Shown in pieces: positions 35,827 through 43,942 of a stretch of 43,942 nt of DNA. The stretch covers positions 1-43,942 of the forward strand of contig CAACVY010000013.1 of assembly GCA_900661335.1 (NCBI GenBank), written 5' to 3'. The translations under genes were made by a program, and so were the position numbers. Source of the DNA: an uncultured bacterium. GTDB lineage: Bacteria > Verrucomicrobiota > Kiritimatiellia > PWTM01. Positions within the stretch are counted from its first letter, which is position 1. Each line of letters opens with the position of its first letter. The notes beneath the pieces are model-generated. The model ran no database searches. It was not told the DNA's origin and worked only from the letters and a program-made list of their open reading frames with translations.

Positions 35827-37203
35827 CTAGGACGTGACCCGCGGCGTGGGGCGCTTCAGCGTCGCGATCAGACCGGCCGCGACCAGACACGTCAACCCTG
35901 CCACGAGAAACGCAGGTCGATAGTTCGCCACCTCGAATACCTTCGTCGCGCCGTCCGCGGTGAGGTAGTCGACCTTCCCCGACACGGACATCAGGCGCGC
36001 GGCCAAGAACGGACCCAACAGACCACCCACGCCGTAGGCGGTGAACATCCAACCGTAGTTCACGCCCAAGTGCTTCGTGCCAAAAAAGTCCGCGGTGACC
36101 GCCGGGTACAACGCCAGGTAGCCTCCAAAACAGAAGCCCACCGTGCACACGCCCAGCAGGTACAACGAGAACACTCGGAAGCGGTCTAACGCCAGCATGG
36201 CCGCCGCGCAAATCAGAAACATGGCCATCAACGTGGCTTTACGACCGATGACGTCCGAGACCTTGCCCCAGAAAATCCGCCCCAACGAGTTGAAGATTGC
36301 CAGAATCGACACCGCCATGGCTCCCGCAGCACCGACCCGCGCAAACTCCTCCGCCGGGACCGGAGCGGACAACGCCGCCATTCGGAAGGATTGCCAAATC
36401 GGCGACGCTTTCATGATGACCTGTAATCCGGCGGCACATCCGGCCAGGTACGTAACCCAGAGGATCCAGAATGACGGCATGGCCAGCATTTGGCGCGGTC
36501 CTACATCCACGCCGGTTGGAGCCGTAGCACTGCTCGGACGCGGTTCCCAGCCAGCTGGCTTGTATCCCGGCGGAGGGTTGCGCAACAACTGCGCTCCGGC
36601 CACTACGGCGACCAAGAACACAATTCCCAGCATTAAAAATGTTCGAAACACACCTAATGGGGGCAGTGCAAACAGGTCGGCGCCAAACAACGCGTAGGGG
36701 CGACCTGAGATCAAACCCCGAGCCAGCGGCGCGAAGAAAAAGGCTCCGGCTCCGAACCCGGCCACCGCCAAGCCGGTGATCAATCCGCGTTTGTCCGGAA
36801 ACCACTTCACCGCAGTGGCAATCGGGCACACGTAGGCCAACCCGATTCCAGCTCCTCCCAGCACCGCATAGGTGACTGTCAGCCACGTCAACGCAGTGGT
36901 CCCGCTCCATCGTTCGGTCCAACGCGCCAGGACCAATCCCAAACCGAGAATCACCCCACCGGCCGTCGCCACCCACCGAGGACCGACTCGATCCTGAATG
37001 CGTCCCCCGATGATCACCGCCAGCGCGAACACGGCTAGCACAATCTGAGCCGGGCGCGTCACGTCCACTTCGGACCACGTCGGAAACGCCTCCCGCAGCG
37101 GTGTTTGAAACACACTCCAAATGTACACCGCGCCCAGACTGATCTGGATGATCAGAGCGCCCACCACCACCCACCATCGGTTATACGTCGTAGCCCCATT
37201 CAT
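35827..37203 (-). CDS. OxlT-like MFS transporter
   Basis: 458 residues with about twelve hydrophobic segments. RWWVVVGALIIQISLGAVYI is the first transmembrane helix; FALAVIIGGRIQDRVGP is the MFS motif A loop; ITGLAVAGFGAGAFFFAPL and YLAGCAAGLQVI lie in later helices. The pattern is the oxalate:formate/monocarboxylate (OFA) branch. ATG 37203 has GAGAGG upstream. It lies 91 bp downstream of acs on the same strand, so transport of acetate or another monocarboxylate is a reasonable guess, not shown directly. Confidence 0.82.
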   Translation of the reverse strand: MNGATTYNRWWVVVGALIIQISLGAVYIWSVFQTPLREAFPTWSEVDVTRPAQIVLAVFALAVIIGGRIQDRVGPRWVATAGGVILGLGLVLARWTERWSGTTALTWLTVTYAVLGGAGIGLAYVCPIATAVKWFPDKRGLITGLAVAGFGAGAFFFAPLARGLISGRPYALFGADLFALPPLGVFRTFLMLGIVFLVAVVAGAQLLRNPPPGYKPAGWEPRPSSATAPTGVDVGPRQMLAMPSFWILWVTYLAGCAAGLQVIMKASPIWQSFRMAALSAPVPAEEFARVGAAGAMAVSILAIFNSLGRIFWGKVSDVIGRKATLMAMFLICAAAMLALDRFRVFSLYLLGVCTVGFCFGGYLALYPAVTADFFGTKHLGVNYGWMFTAYGVGGLLGPFLAARLMSVSGKVDYLTADGATKVFEVANYRPAFLVAGLTCLVAAGLIATLKRPTPRVTS

Positions 37204-37294
37204 GTGTGCCTCTCGTGCCACTCCCCACGGCCCGGCCGGACGGGCACAACTCACCCGGCCGGCCGAGCACGTTAAGGAATTCCGCAAGGTTTGG

Positions 37295-39265
37295 TCACTT
37301 CGAACCGCGCAGTTTCTGCGCCTCTTCCACCAGGGACTGAACCACCGACGGATCGGCCAACGTGGTCGTGTCGCCCAACGAAGAGATGTCGCCCTCGGCG
37401 ATCTTGCGCAAAATCCGGCGCATGATCTTGCCCGAGCGGGTCTTCGGCAACGCCGGCGCCCACTGAATCACGTCCGGAGTCGCGATCGGACCGATCACCT
37501 TGCGCACCTGCTGAATAAGCTCTTTGCGCAGTTCTTCGCTCGGTGTGTAGCCGGCCTTGAGCGTCACGTACGCATAGATCCCCTGCCCTTTGATCTCGTG
37601 TGGACAACCGACCACCGCAGCCTCGGCCACCGCCGGGTGCGAGACCAGCGCGCTTTCCACTTCGGCCGTGCCCAGGCGGTGACCCGATACGTTGATGACG
37701 TCATCCACGCGCCCGAGCAACCAGTAGTCGCCGTCCTCATCCTGGCGGCATCCATCGCCGGTGAAATAGAGGCCTGGATAGGCCTTAAAGTATGTCTGCA
37801 CGAATCGTTCGTGATCGCCCCATGTGGTCCGAGCGATCCCTGGCCACGCGGAGCGGATGCACAACTTGCCCGCCACCCCGCGGGGAACCTCATTGCCCTG
37901 ATCGTCCACGATCACCGGCTCCACGCCAAAGAACGGCCGTGAGGCGCTTCCGGGCTTCAACGTGTGCGCGCCCGGCAATGGGGTGATGAGAATTCCGCCG
38001 GTTTCCGTTTGCCACCAGGTATCCACCACCGGAGTGCGGCCATGGCCGACGTGCTCGCGGTACCACAACCACACCTCAGGGTTGATCGGCTCACCCACGC
38101 TACCCAAAAGTTTCAGGGTATCGAGTTTCCGCTTGCGAATGGGCTCCTCGCCCTCTCGCATCAACGCCCGGATAGCCGTGGGCGCCGTGTAAAACTGGGT
38201 CACCTTCCACTTGTCCACCACATCCCAAAACCGACCCGCATCAGGCCAGGTCGGCACGCCTTCGAACATCAACGTACGCGCCCCATTGGCCAAAGGCCCG
38301 TACACGATGTAGGTGTGGCCGGTGATCCAACCGATGTCTGCCGTGCACCACCAAATATCCCCGTCGTGGTAGTCGAAGATGTACTTGAACGTCGTGGCCG
38401 CATAGACCATGTAGCCGCCCGTCGTGTGCAACACCCCCTTAGGCTTGCCCGTCGAGCCAGACGTATACAGGATGAACAGCGGATCCTCCGCGTCCACCCA
38501 CTCGGGCTCGCACTCGGGCGGTTGATTGGCCACCACGTCGTGGTACCAAATGTCCCGACCCGGCTTCATCGGCACTTCACGACCCGTGCGCCGGACCACG
38601 ATCACCTTCTCGACGCTCGGCGCGCCCTCCAACGCCTGGTCCGCGTTGGTCTTCATCGGAATGTCGCTCTTCGGACCGCGCAAAGCTGTATCCTGAGTGA
38701 TGAGAATTTTCGAGCCCGAGTCGTTTAAGCGGTCGCGCAACGATTCCGGACTGAACGCCCCAAAAACCACGGAGTGAATCGCGCCGATCCGTGCACACGC
38801 CAAGCAGGCCATGGCGGCCTCGGGGATCATCTGCAAGTAGATGCAGACCCGGTCGCCTTTACGCACGCCCAATGACTTTAAGCCGTTGGCCAAGCGGTTG
38901 ACCGCCTCGTACAACTGGCGATAGGTGAGGACCTTGTCCTCGCCCGGAATGTTGCCTTCCCATAGGATGGCGGGCTGGTCCGCTCGCGTGGGCAAGTGCC
39001 GGTCCAAGCAGTTAACCGTGATGTTCGTCACTCCGCCTTCGAACCACCGAATGTACACCGGCTCGAAAAACGAGAAGTCTCGAACCTTGGTCCACTTCTT
39101 CTTCCAGACGAATTGCTCAGCGATCTCGGCCCAGAACCCTTCCGGATCACGAATCGAACGGTCGTACATTTCCTGGTATTGCTCGAAACTTTTGACATAG
39201 GCCTTCGCCGCGAACTCCGGCGGTGGCGGGAACTTGCGCACGACAACTCCGCTCTGTTCAGTCAT
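37295..39265 (-). CDS. acs: Acetyl-CoA synthetase (AMP-forming)
   Basis: 656 residues, the usual Acs length. [18 protein letters not shown] near the N-terminus, [15 protein letters not shown], the AMP-binding loop [11 protein letters not shown] (~265), [16 protein letters not shown], and the C-terminal [16 protein letters not shown] with the lysine that is reversibly acetylated in other bacteria. It makes acetyl-CoA from acetate, ATP and CoA. ATG 39265 has AAAGGGG upstream. A promoter (39328-39356) and a 5'-hairpin (39303-39321) precede it. The MFS transporter follows. Confidence 0.94.
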   Translation of the reverse strand: MTEQSGVVVRKFPPPPEFAAKAYVKSFEQYQEMYDRSIRDPEGFWAEIAEQFVWKKKWTKVRDFSFFEPVYIRWFEGGVTNITVNCLDRHLPTRADQPAILWEGNIPGEDKVLTYRQLYEAVNRLANGLKSLGVRKGDRVCIYLQMIPEAAMACLACARIGAIHSVVFGAFSPESLRDRLNDSGSKILITQDTALRGPKSDIPMKTNADQALEGAPSVEKVIVVRRTGREVPMKPGRDIWYHDVVANQPPECEPEWVDAEDPLFILYTSGSTGKPKGVLHTTGGYMVYAATTFKYIFDYHDGDIWWCTADIGWITGHTYIVYGPLANGARTLMFEGVPTWPDAGRFWDVVDKWKVTQFYTAPTAIRALMREGEEPIRKRKLDTLKLLGSVGEPINPEVWLWYREHVGHGRTPVVDTWWQTETGGILITPLPGAHTLKPGSASRPFFGVEPVIVDDQGNEVPRGVAGKLCIRSAWPGIARTTWGDHERFVQTYFKAYPGLYFTGDGCRQDEDGDYWLLGRVDDVINVSGHRLGTAEVESALVSHPAVAEAAVVGCPHEIKGQGIYAYVTLKAGYTPSEELRKELIQQVRKVIGPIATPDVIQWAPALPKTRSGKIMRRILRKIAEGDISSLGDTTTLADPSVVQSLVEEAQKLRGSK

Positions 39266-39302
39266 AAGTACCCCTTTCTTTTCTGATTGCGTTCTTTGTG
39301 CC

Positions 39303-39321
39303 GGGCTACACCACATAGCCC
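39303..39321 (-). promoter_or_regulatory. Hairpin at the 5' end of the acs leader
   Basis: GGGCTA and TAGCCC form a perfect 6-bp stem with a 7-nt loop, beginning about 7 bp downstream of the acs -10. It may stabilise or regulate the message. Confidence 0.5.
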
Positions 39322-39327
39322 GTGGGG

Positions 39328-39356
39328 AGTGTACAGATTCTCCGCTGGCTTTGCAA
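39328..39356 (-). promoter_or_regulatory. Sigma70-like promoter of acs
   Basis: On the minus strand TTGCAA (39356-39351), a 17-bp spacer and TACACT (39333-39328), 62 bp upstream of ATG 39265. Confidence 0.55.
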
Positions 39357-39536
39357 CGTTGTTCGAACGGATGCGCGGCCGTCCGTTCCAACGCCACCGC
39401 ATCCTATCCAGCGCAAATACGGCGGGTCGCGCCTTTGCAACCACGCACAACGTCAGCGCGGCGTCCTCCCCCGCTCGCGCGTCCACGATGGACCGTACCA
39501 CGATGGCCGTTCGGATCGAGAACTCGCGATCGCCGT

Positions 39537-39581
39537 TCCAAGGCTTGGACGATTTCAGCGTCCAACCGTCCAAACGTTGGA
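39537..39581. repeat. TCCAA/TTGGA palindrome cluster
   Basis: TCCAA-ggc-TTGGA at 39537-39549, a perfect 7-bp stem TTGGACG (39545-39551)/CGTCCAA (39559-39565) with a 7-nt loop, and TCCAA-acg-TTGGA at 39569-39581. The same motif forms a cluster at 13528-13596. Confidence 0.8.
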
Positions 39582-39939
39582 TGGCGCCACGCCAAAGTTC
39601 ACCAGCTGTCGAGCTCGCACGCGGGGTGCGAGCTCGAACCCCGCCGACGACTTCCGATAGCGCCGCCACAACTGATCGATGCAGGCGGCCCAAGCGCGGT
39701 GTATGGCCACGCGTCCTGCTTCAGCCCCGGCTGCTCGAACAAAGCACCAAGAACACTTGTGGAACTTGTGCCGCGTGGGAGGGAAAGCGTTGGGCCGCTG
39801 GCAACGCACCTGGCTGAAACTGCGACGAAGAGGGTACGTGCAAGAACGCGTGGTACGAACCCAGCAGCGATGGCTCCGCTACGTTTCCCAGCGCAGGCGA
39901 ACCGCATGGTGCCCACCGCAAAACACGCCACGCCTAGTC

Positions 39940-40653
39940 TCACGTTCGAATCCAGGCGTCCAATGATCCGATCGAGCCGTGATAAAACCAGCGTCCCCAG
40001 CCGAGAGTCAAGATCGTCCATCCGTACAGGATATGTTCCAGGGTAACCGCCCAGGCCGACCCAGTCCGGACGTACGTCCACACAAACCAATACCCAGCAA
40101 CCCAGGATAAGATGACCGCCCAAGGGTTCAAAAACACCACGTGAGCAATAGCGAACACCGCCGCAGCTGAGTGCATGGCCAGAGCTGGAGACGAGAATAG
40201 GACTCGGTAGCGGTGAAAGAAAAACACTCGGTACACAATCGTCTGAGGCACCACCGACACCAGCGCGTAAAACACCAGTACCGCGAGCCAGAACCCGGGC
40301 CGATGGCGCGGCAGCCAAAACAACATCTCCGGCGACTTCCATGCCAACCAGGCCGCCAAAAACGCTGAAGCCAGGCCCCAGCGAACCAGGCGGGCGAACC
40401 ACTGGCCATCCCGAACCCGGTTCCAATCCCAAACCCTCGGATCGAACTCCGGGTCACGGAACAGGAGACAGCTGACCGCAATTGTCGCAAGCCAAAGCCA
40501 TGGCAACACGGCACGTCCGGGATGAAGAATCGCCAAAGCGAACGGCGCTGCAAGCCCCCAAGCGATAAGCTCGAGCGCGCGAAGCAATCGCGCGACCGGG
40601 CGTAGCCGCGTCGGCCCGATGCGGCTGCAGGAGCTCATAAGGACATCAGTCAT
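39940..40653 (-). CDS. CPBP-like (CAAX protease family) membrane protein with altered active-site motif
   Basis: 237 residues with six or more hydrophobic segments. The block VVPQTIVYRVFFFHRYRVLF resembles the first motif of the CPBP intramembrane metalloprotease family, where the expected pattern is a glutamate pair or PQE before xxxR; here the glutamate position is T. Later blocks AIAHVVFL and TLEHILYGW carry the expected histidines. Such proteins process or protect membrane proteins; this one may have lost activity. ATG 40653 has AAGGA upstream. It lies ~90 bp behind the tRNA-Ala on the same strand. Confidence 0.6.
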   Translation of the reverse strand: MTDVLMSSCSRIGPTRLRPVARLLRALELIAWGLAAPFALAILHPGRAVLPWLWLATIAVSCLLFRDPEFDPRVWDWNRVRDGQWFARLVRWGLASAFLAAWLAWKSPEMLFWLPRHRPGFWLAVLVFYALVSVVPQTIVYRVFFFHRYRVLFSSPALAMHSAAAVFAIAHVVFLNPWAVILSWVAGYWFVWTYVRTGSAWAVTLEHILYGWTILTLGWGRWFYHGSIGSLDAWIRT

Positions 40654-40739
40654 GCGAGATCCTTTACACGAAGGACGAACGACAGCTCAACCCGGCGCTC
40701 TGTGCTAGGGGCGATGGCCCAGGCCGATTATGGGATGAA

Positions 40740-40815
40740 TGGTGGAGCGGATGGGAGTTGAACCCACGACCTCCAGAGTGCGATTCTGGCGCTCTCCCAA
40801 CTGAGCTACCGCCCC
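40740..40815 (-). tRNA. tRNA-Ala (anticodon CGC), CCA encoded
   Basis: The minus strand folds as a cloverleaf: acceptor GGGGCGG/CCGCTCC with the G3:U70 pair that identifies alanine tRNA, D arm GCTCAGTTGGGAGAGC, anticodon stem CCAGA/TCTGG around the loop ATCGCAC (anticodon CGC), T arm GTGGGTTCAACTCCCAT-like. Position 73 is A, followed by genomic CCA (40742-40740). Confidence 0.93.
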
Positions 40816-40831
40816 GCCCTGGGACCATGTC

Positions 40832-40860
40832 AGAATACGCAACAACCTCTCGTTCCGCAA
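40832..40860 (-). promoter_or_regulatory. Sigma70-like promoter of tRNA-Ala
   Basis: On the minus strand TTGCGG (40860-40855), a 17-bp spacer and TATTCT (40837-40832), 17 bp before the tRNA. Confidence 0.55.
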
Positions 40861-41043
40861 GCTCGACCTTGCAATGGTTAGCGCAGTTTTGTGCCGAAGT
40901 GCTCCACTACGGCCGCGCGTTTTGAAGGTCCAGTGCGGCCGAAGCCCAGACACGCGCTTCACCTGTCGCGAATGATCGGCTACGCTAACGTTCAACTTCG
41001 CAAGCACTGGCACACTGTTCACGTTCGCAAAGAGAACAGCACT

Positions 41044-41694
41044 GTGAAGCGCATCGCTTGGGTCGTGATCGCTGCGGCTGGTTGGATTATCGCCGCCATC
41101 ATCGTGGCGCGCCCTTGGATCACTCTGCGCCACGTCCAGCCCATCACCGTCAAAGGGTACGCCGAACAGGAAGCGACATCCGATTCCGCCAGCTTGACCG
41201 CCGTGGCCATTGCCCACAGTCGGAACTCCGCGGAAGCCTACCAAACCGCAGGCCGCTATTTGGATCGCTGCCGCCAAGTGGTTGCCCAAACTCTGGGTGA
41301 ACATGCACACACGCTCGAACTCGGCGCCAAGGTGACGGAGGTCCGGAAGGTCAGCGAGCAAGGGCAAAAACTTAACGAAGTGGACTATTTTGTCGTGGAG
41401 CGGCGATTGCGCGTGGAAAGCGCGGACGTCCATGGCATGGAGCGGCTTGGACACGCGTTGAACGATCTGAATGCCGAAGGCCTCCGCGTGGACGTGCTGG
41501 GACCGGAATTCTTCATCTCCAAGACCGCGCTCGAAAAAGTCAAAGTGAACCTGATTCGCGCCGCGACCGAAGACGGGCGGCTCCGCGCTCAAACCATGGC
41601 ACAAGCTTCTGGCGCGCGGGTCGGGCAGCTGGTCTCCGCCCGGCAAGGGGTATTCCAAATCACCAAGAAAAACTCCAGCGAAACTTCTGATTAA
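41044..41694 (+). CDS. SIMPL (DUF541) domain protein with a frameshifted C-terminus
   Basis: 216 residues as read. An N-terminal hydrophobic segment (IAWVVIAAAGWIIAAIIV) is followed by a periplasmic SIMPL domain: ITVKGYAEQEATSDSASLTA, HTLELGAKVTEVRKVSEQGQ and ARQGVFQITKKNSSETSD. SIMPL proteins often form rings in the periplasm or outer membrane. The frame stops at TAA 41692, but the last strand of the domain, NGIYDTETIEKVVRVTVTLE and EYEVGR, is present one frame over from 41693 to the TAA at 41768-41770. Deleting one T at 41691-41692 would restore the normal family ending. So the protein is truncated as sequenced, or the assembly has an inserted T. GTG 41044 is chosen; its ribosome binding site is weak. 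Confidence 0.72.
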   Translation: MKRIAWVVIAAAGWIIAAIIVARPWITLRHVQPITVKGYAEQEATSDSASLTAVAIAHSRNSAEAYQTAGRYLDRCRQVVAQTLGEHAHTLELGAKVTEVRKVSEQGQKLNEVDYFVVERRLRVESADVHGMERLGHALNDLNAEGLRVDVLGPEFFISKTALEKVKVNLIRAATEDGRLRAQTMAQASGARVGQLVSARQGVFQITKKNSSETSD

Positions 41695-41842
41695 CGGAAT
41701 CTACGACACCGAGACCATCGAGAAGGTCGTTCGGGTCACCGTGACGCTGGAGTACGAAGTCGGTCGCTAAGTCGACGTGCACGACAGTCCGCCCAGCTCG
41801 GAGCGCTGGACGATTCTGCAAAACTCGCTACGCTCAGGCGTT

Positions 41843-42817
41843 ATGGCACCTATGATCATTGCCATCGCGAACCAGAAGGGTGGCGTCGGCAAGACTACGA
41901 CGGCTATCAACCTTGCGGCTTGCTTGGTCGAACGCCGGCGGCGCGTGCTGTTGGTGGACATGGACCCTCAAGCCAATGCGACCAGCGGGCTGGGCATCAC
42001 TGCGCAGCCTGGGCGAAGCATTTACGCGGCGCTGCTCGGCCGCCTCTCGTTCGGTGAGTGCGTCCACCCGACGGACTACAAGAACTTCGACCTTGTACCT
42101 GCGGAGCTGGACCTGGCCGGTGCAGAGGTCGAGTTGCTCCGCCTTCCAGAACCGTTTCTCTGTCTGCGCCAAGCGCTGGAGGCCTTCCGCGCTCACGCCG
42201 ACTACCATTACATTTTTCTCGACTGCCCGCCGTCACTGGGAACTCTCACAATGAACGCCCTGTGCGCCGCGGATCAGGTTCTGATTCCGCTGCAGTGCGA
42301 ATACTTCGCACTGGAGGGTTTGAGCGTCATTCTGAGAGTTATCGAGGATCTGCGCGCGGCGGCCCATCCGAGCCTGCGATTGGATGGAATCGTGATGACG
42401 ATGTACTCCAGCCGCACGAAGCTCGCCAAGCAGGTGGTCGAGGAAGTGGTCCGCCATTTTCCTGACCATGTGTACGAGTCCCTGATTCCCCGCACGGTGC
42501 GACTCGGCGAAGCCCCCAGCTATGGCAAACCTGTGATTGTGTACGACCGCACCGGCCTCGGCGCCGCCGCTTACCGTAATCTCGCACGGGAGTTCTTGGC
42601 GCGCCACGAAAGCCTCCACACTACTTTGCCGTCCCCAACAACTCCGAGAGCCGAAGAGAGTGACCCTCAACCGGAGGTCGGCGAACTATCCCAAGCCCAG
42701 CCAGCTGCCTCTTCGTCGGAAGTCCCGGTGCCTACCGGCTCATCCAAGGATGGGACCGTGGCAACAGGGAATTCGGCATCGTCGACGTCTATGGACCCGC
42801 AATCCGAGCCCAGTTGA
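41843..42817 (+). CDS. parA: ParA-family partition ATPase (Soj-like) with disordered C-terminal tail
   Basis: 324 residues. The deviant Walker A IANQKGGVGKTTTAINLAA (signature Lys12 and Lys17), LLVDMDPQANATSGLG, LDCPPSLGTLTMNAL and LGEAPSYGKPV are ParA/Soj blocks. It is a DNA-binding ATPase that segregates chromosomal origins with ParB. After residue ~250 a tail of about 70 Pro/Ser/Thr/Glu-rich residues follows, which Soj proteins usually lack. No parB is within the 1.1 kb to the window end. ATG 41843 is chosen, with AGG upstream. Confidence 0.88.
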   Translation: MAPMIIAIANQKGGVGKTTTAINLAACLVERRRRVLLVDMDPQANATSGLGITAQPGRSIYAALLGRLSFGECVHPTDYKNFDLVPAELDLAGAEVELLRLPEPFLCLRQALEAFRAHADYHYIFLDCPPSLGTLTMNALCAADQVLIPLQCEYFALEGLSVILRVIEDLRAAAHPSLRLDGIVMTMYSSRTKLAKQVVEEVVRHFPDHVYESLIPRTVRLGEAPSYGKPVIVYDRTGLGAAAYRNLAREFLARHESLHTTLPSPTTPRAEESDPQPEVGELSQAQPAASSSEVPVPTGSSKDGTVATGNSASSTSMDPQSEPS

Positions 42818-42941
42818 TTTAATTAAAAGTGCTGTCGCACAGACGAGACAAGTGCATTCATTACACCAAGACGGTCACAACACTGGATTGCACACACCTT
42901 GCAACCTTGACGGCAACTGCTTTTCACTTGCAGCATCTGCC

Positions 42942-43229
42942 TTACCAATCCAGCTGAGCCAATATCACCGCGTCCAGAATCCGGCGGCGAGCCTGTGCTT
43001 TCGAGAGAAGCCGGATGTACTCATCGGGATATTCCCACTCACCCCGCGAGCAGCCCCACGCCCGTCGACCCACATCATAAGTGCACAGCTCCATATAAAG
43101 TGTTACCGGAGCCGAACGAGAATAACCCACTCGGCTGTACTCACGCGTCTCAAAAAACTCTTCGCGGGGCCGGAGGGCCTCGATGCCGCGCAACGAAACC
43201 ACATGGAAAAACACAAGGTAACGGAACAC
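42942..43229 (-). CDS. Hypothetical protein fragment, last part of an interrupted frame
   Basis: About 95 residues ending ...YPDEYIRLLSKAQARRRILDAV and AQLDW. Charged, protein-like composition; no ribosome binding site and no family recognised. It continues the frame of the fragment at 43284-43661 behind a TAG. Confidence 0.3.
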   Translation of the reverse strand: MFRYLVFFHVVSLRGIEALRPREEFFETREYSRVGYSRSAPVTLYMELCTYDVGRRAWGCSRGEWEYPDEYIRLLSKAQARRRILDAVILAQLDW

Positions 43230-43283
43230 CCTTGACCAAGGTCCTTCGGGGCCTTCAAAGTAGACTCTCCTCCCTGGAAAGGT

Positions 43284-43661
43284 CTACAACTCGATCTCGT
43301 GTGGAGCCGGTTTATGCCGCCAGCGCGGGTTTAACGGAATGTGCCACCCTTCCACAATCCGCTTCGGCGGAGAGGTGGTGCAAGAACTGCTACACAAACC
43401 CGCAACTCCCCAAAAGAACCCACCCAAATATGCCAGAGCTCTCCTTATGGAACCACGCCTTTCACTCTCCAATGTGTACAGGCCAACCCCTACCCGCATA
43501 GGGCACTGGAATTGAAGCGACTCAGGCGAGAAAAAGTCATGAATCAGTGCTTGGTGGCTTCCGTCCGTATACCGATTCGACACTGAGTGACAACCCCCAA
43601 TGCCCACTCTAGCACCATACACCGCTCCGTTCAGACCCATTTGCTCCGCCTCTTGTTCCAC
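43284..43661 (-). CDS. Hypothetical protein fragment, middle part of an interrupted frame
   Basis: About 125 residues from GTG 43661, with GVGLYTLESERRGSIRRALA and an aromatic C-terminus. In the same frame, preceded by TAG 43704 and followed by TAG 43284. No family recognised. Confidence 0.3.
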   Translation of the reverse strand: MEQEAEQMGLNGAVYGARVGIGGCHSVSNRYTDGSHQALIHDFFSPESLQFQCPMRVGVGLYTLESERRGSIRRALAYLGGFFWGVAGLCSSSCTTSPPKRIVEGWHIPLNPRWRHKPAPHEIEL

Positions 43662-43942
43662 ATATCCAGAACTCCGACCGAGCCGTCTCAGCCGCCTTTC
43701 ACACTACTCCGGCATATCCTCCCACGCCTCCAGCAGGTGCAATGGGAAACACCCCGCTGTAATCCCAAGTAACCTCTGAAGCACCCGACCGCTCATACCG
43801 TTCGGCACCGCTGACATCGGCAAGTAGTTCACCATATAAATCGCCTACGGATCACTCTGCCCTGCTCCCCAAACATTCATTGCCGGCAAGTGGGCCGATG
43901 CCGGCCGCCCCGCTTGAGCCCGTGCCACCGTCACCGTCGGCC

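Larger units (their letters stand above)
39266..39939. other. Intergenic region, 674 bp, with acs promoter and palindrome cluster
   Basis: Contains the acs promoter and leader hairpin (39303-39356) and the TCCAA/TTGGA palindrome cluster at 39537-39581. The rest shows no recognisable gene; open frames here are low quality. Confidence 0.6.
42818..43942. other. Right-end region, 1125 bp, lower GC, no assured gene
   Basis: GC is visibly lower than in the flanking genes. The plus strand has no plausible gene. On the minus strand one continuous frame from the right edge to TAA 42942 is interrupted only by TAG codons at 43845, 43704 and 43284, and its pieces look protein-like. I recognise no family. 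It may be a decayed gene or unconserved DNA. Confidence 0.5.

Noticed and set aside
42537-43235. Plus-strand open frame overlapping parA
   Set aside because: Its first part is a shadow of parA in another frame, and the rest is low in protein character.
42942-43942. Recoding of TAG as a sense codon
   Set aside because: Other genes in the window end in TAG (for example rplU, the TrmJ-like gene and the gene at 21295), so a genome-wide recoding is not supported.

Overview
GC-rich bacterial chromosomal DNA with dense, tightly packed genes on both strands. The gene content fits a Gram-negative-type bacterium of the PVC group, most likely Kiritimatiellota/Verrucomicrobiota. The clues are a DUF4832 secreted protein, a GH106-like glycosidase, a Tat-exported Gfo/Idh/MocA oxidoreductase, a fused fucokinase/GDP-fucose pyrophosphorylase, an McsA-McsB-ClpC module and an LpxL-type acyltransferase. 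This assignment is inferred from gene families; no rRNA is present.

Layout. 1-847 (-): truncated DUF4832 protein. 1230-3695 (+): a four-module sulfur-transfer protein (CoA-disulfide-reductase-like, rhodanese, TusA, DsrE2). 3765-13435: surface-glycan genes, with a GT2 (+), a GT2 and a lipoprotein (-), then a (+) run of nucleotide-sugar dehydrogenase, fucokinase/GDP-fucose pyrophosphorylase and a GT2-methyltransferase fusion. An 890-bp gene-free island between the first two GT2 genes holds a duplicated 86-bp element beside arrays of a ~10-bp CCTTGG/CTTTGG unit. 14044-21471 (+): nusA-infB-rbfA-truB-ribF-rplU-rpmA-obgE plus a small membrane-protein gene that the standard cluster lacks. 21754-28748 (+): a large secreted glycosidase, a TrmJ-like RNA methylase and the Tat-exported oxidoreductase.

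29294-35719 (-): ilvE-mcsA-mcsB-clpC-lpxL-like-pgpA, with overlapping or 3-nt junctions and a good promoter in front of ilvE. The last two genes are fused in frame as sequenced, exactly at a nine-G tract; with one G fewer they would form an ordinary ATGA stop/start overlap. 35827-39265 (-): acetyl-CoA synthetase followed by an OxlT-like MFS transporter. 39940-40815 (-): a CPBP-like membrane protein with an altered active-site motif and a tRNA-Ala(CGC). 40891-42817 (+): a SIMPL-domain protein with a one-base frameshift near its end, then ParA. The last 1.1 kb has lower GC and no recognisable gene, only a minus-strand frame broken by TAG codons.

Sigma70-like promoters recur in front of operons, several with a TTG-type -35 and a 17-bp spacer. 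A palindrome TCCAA-N3-TTGGA occurs in two intergenic clusters. The features most worth a second look are the poly-G fusion junction, the duplicated element with its helical-period array, the TCCAA/TTGGA palindromes, and the broken frame at the right end.
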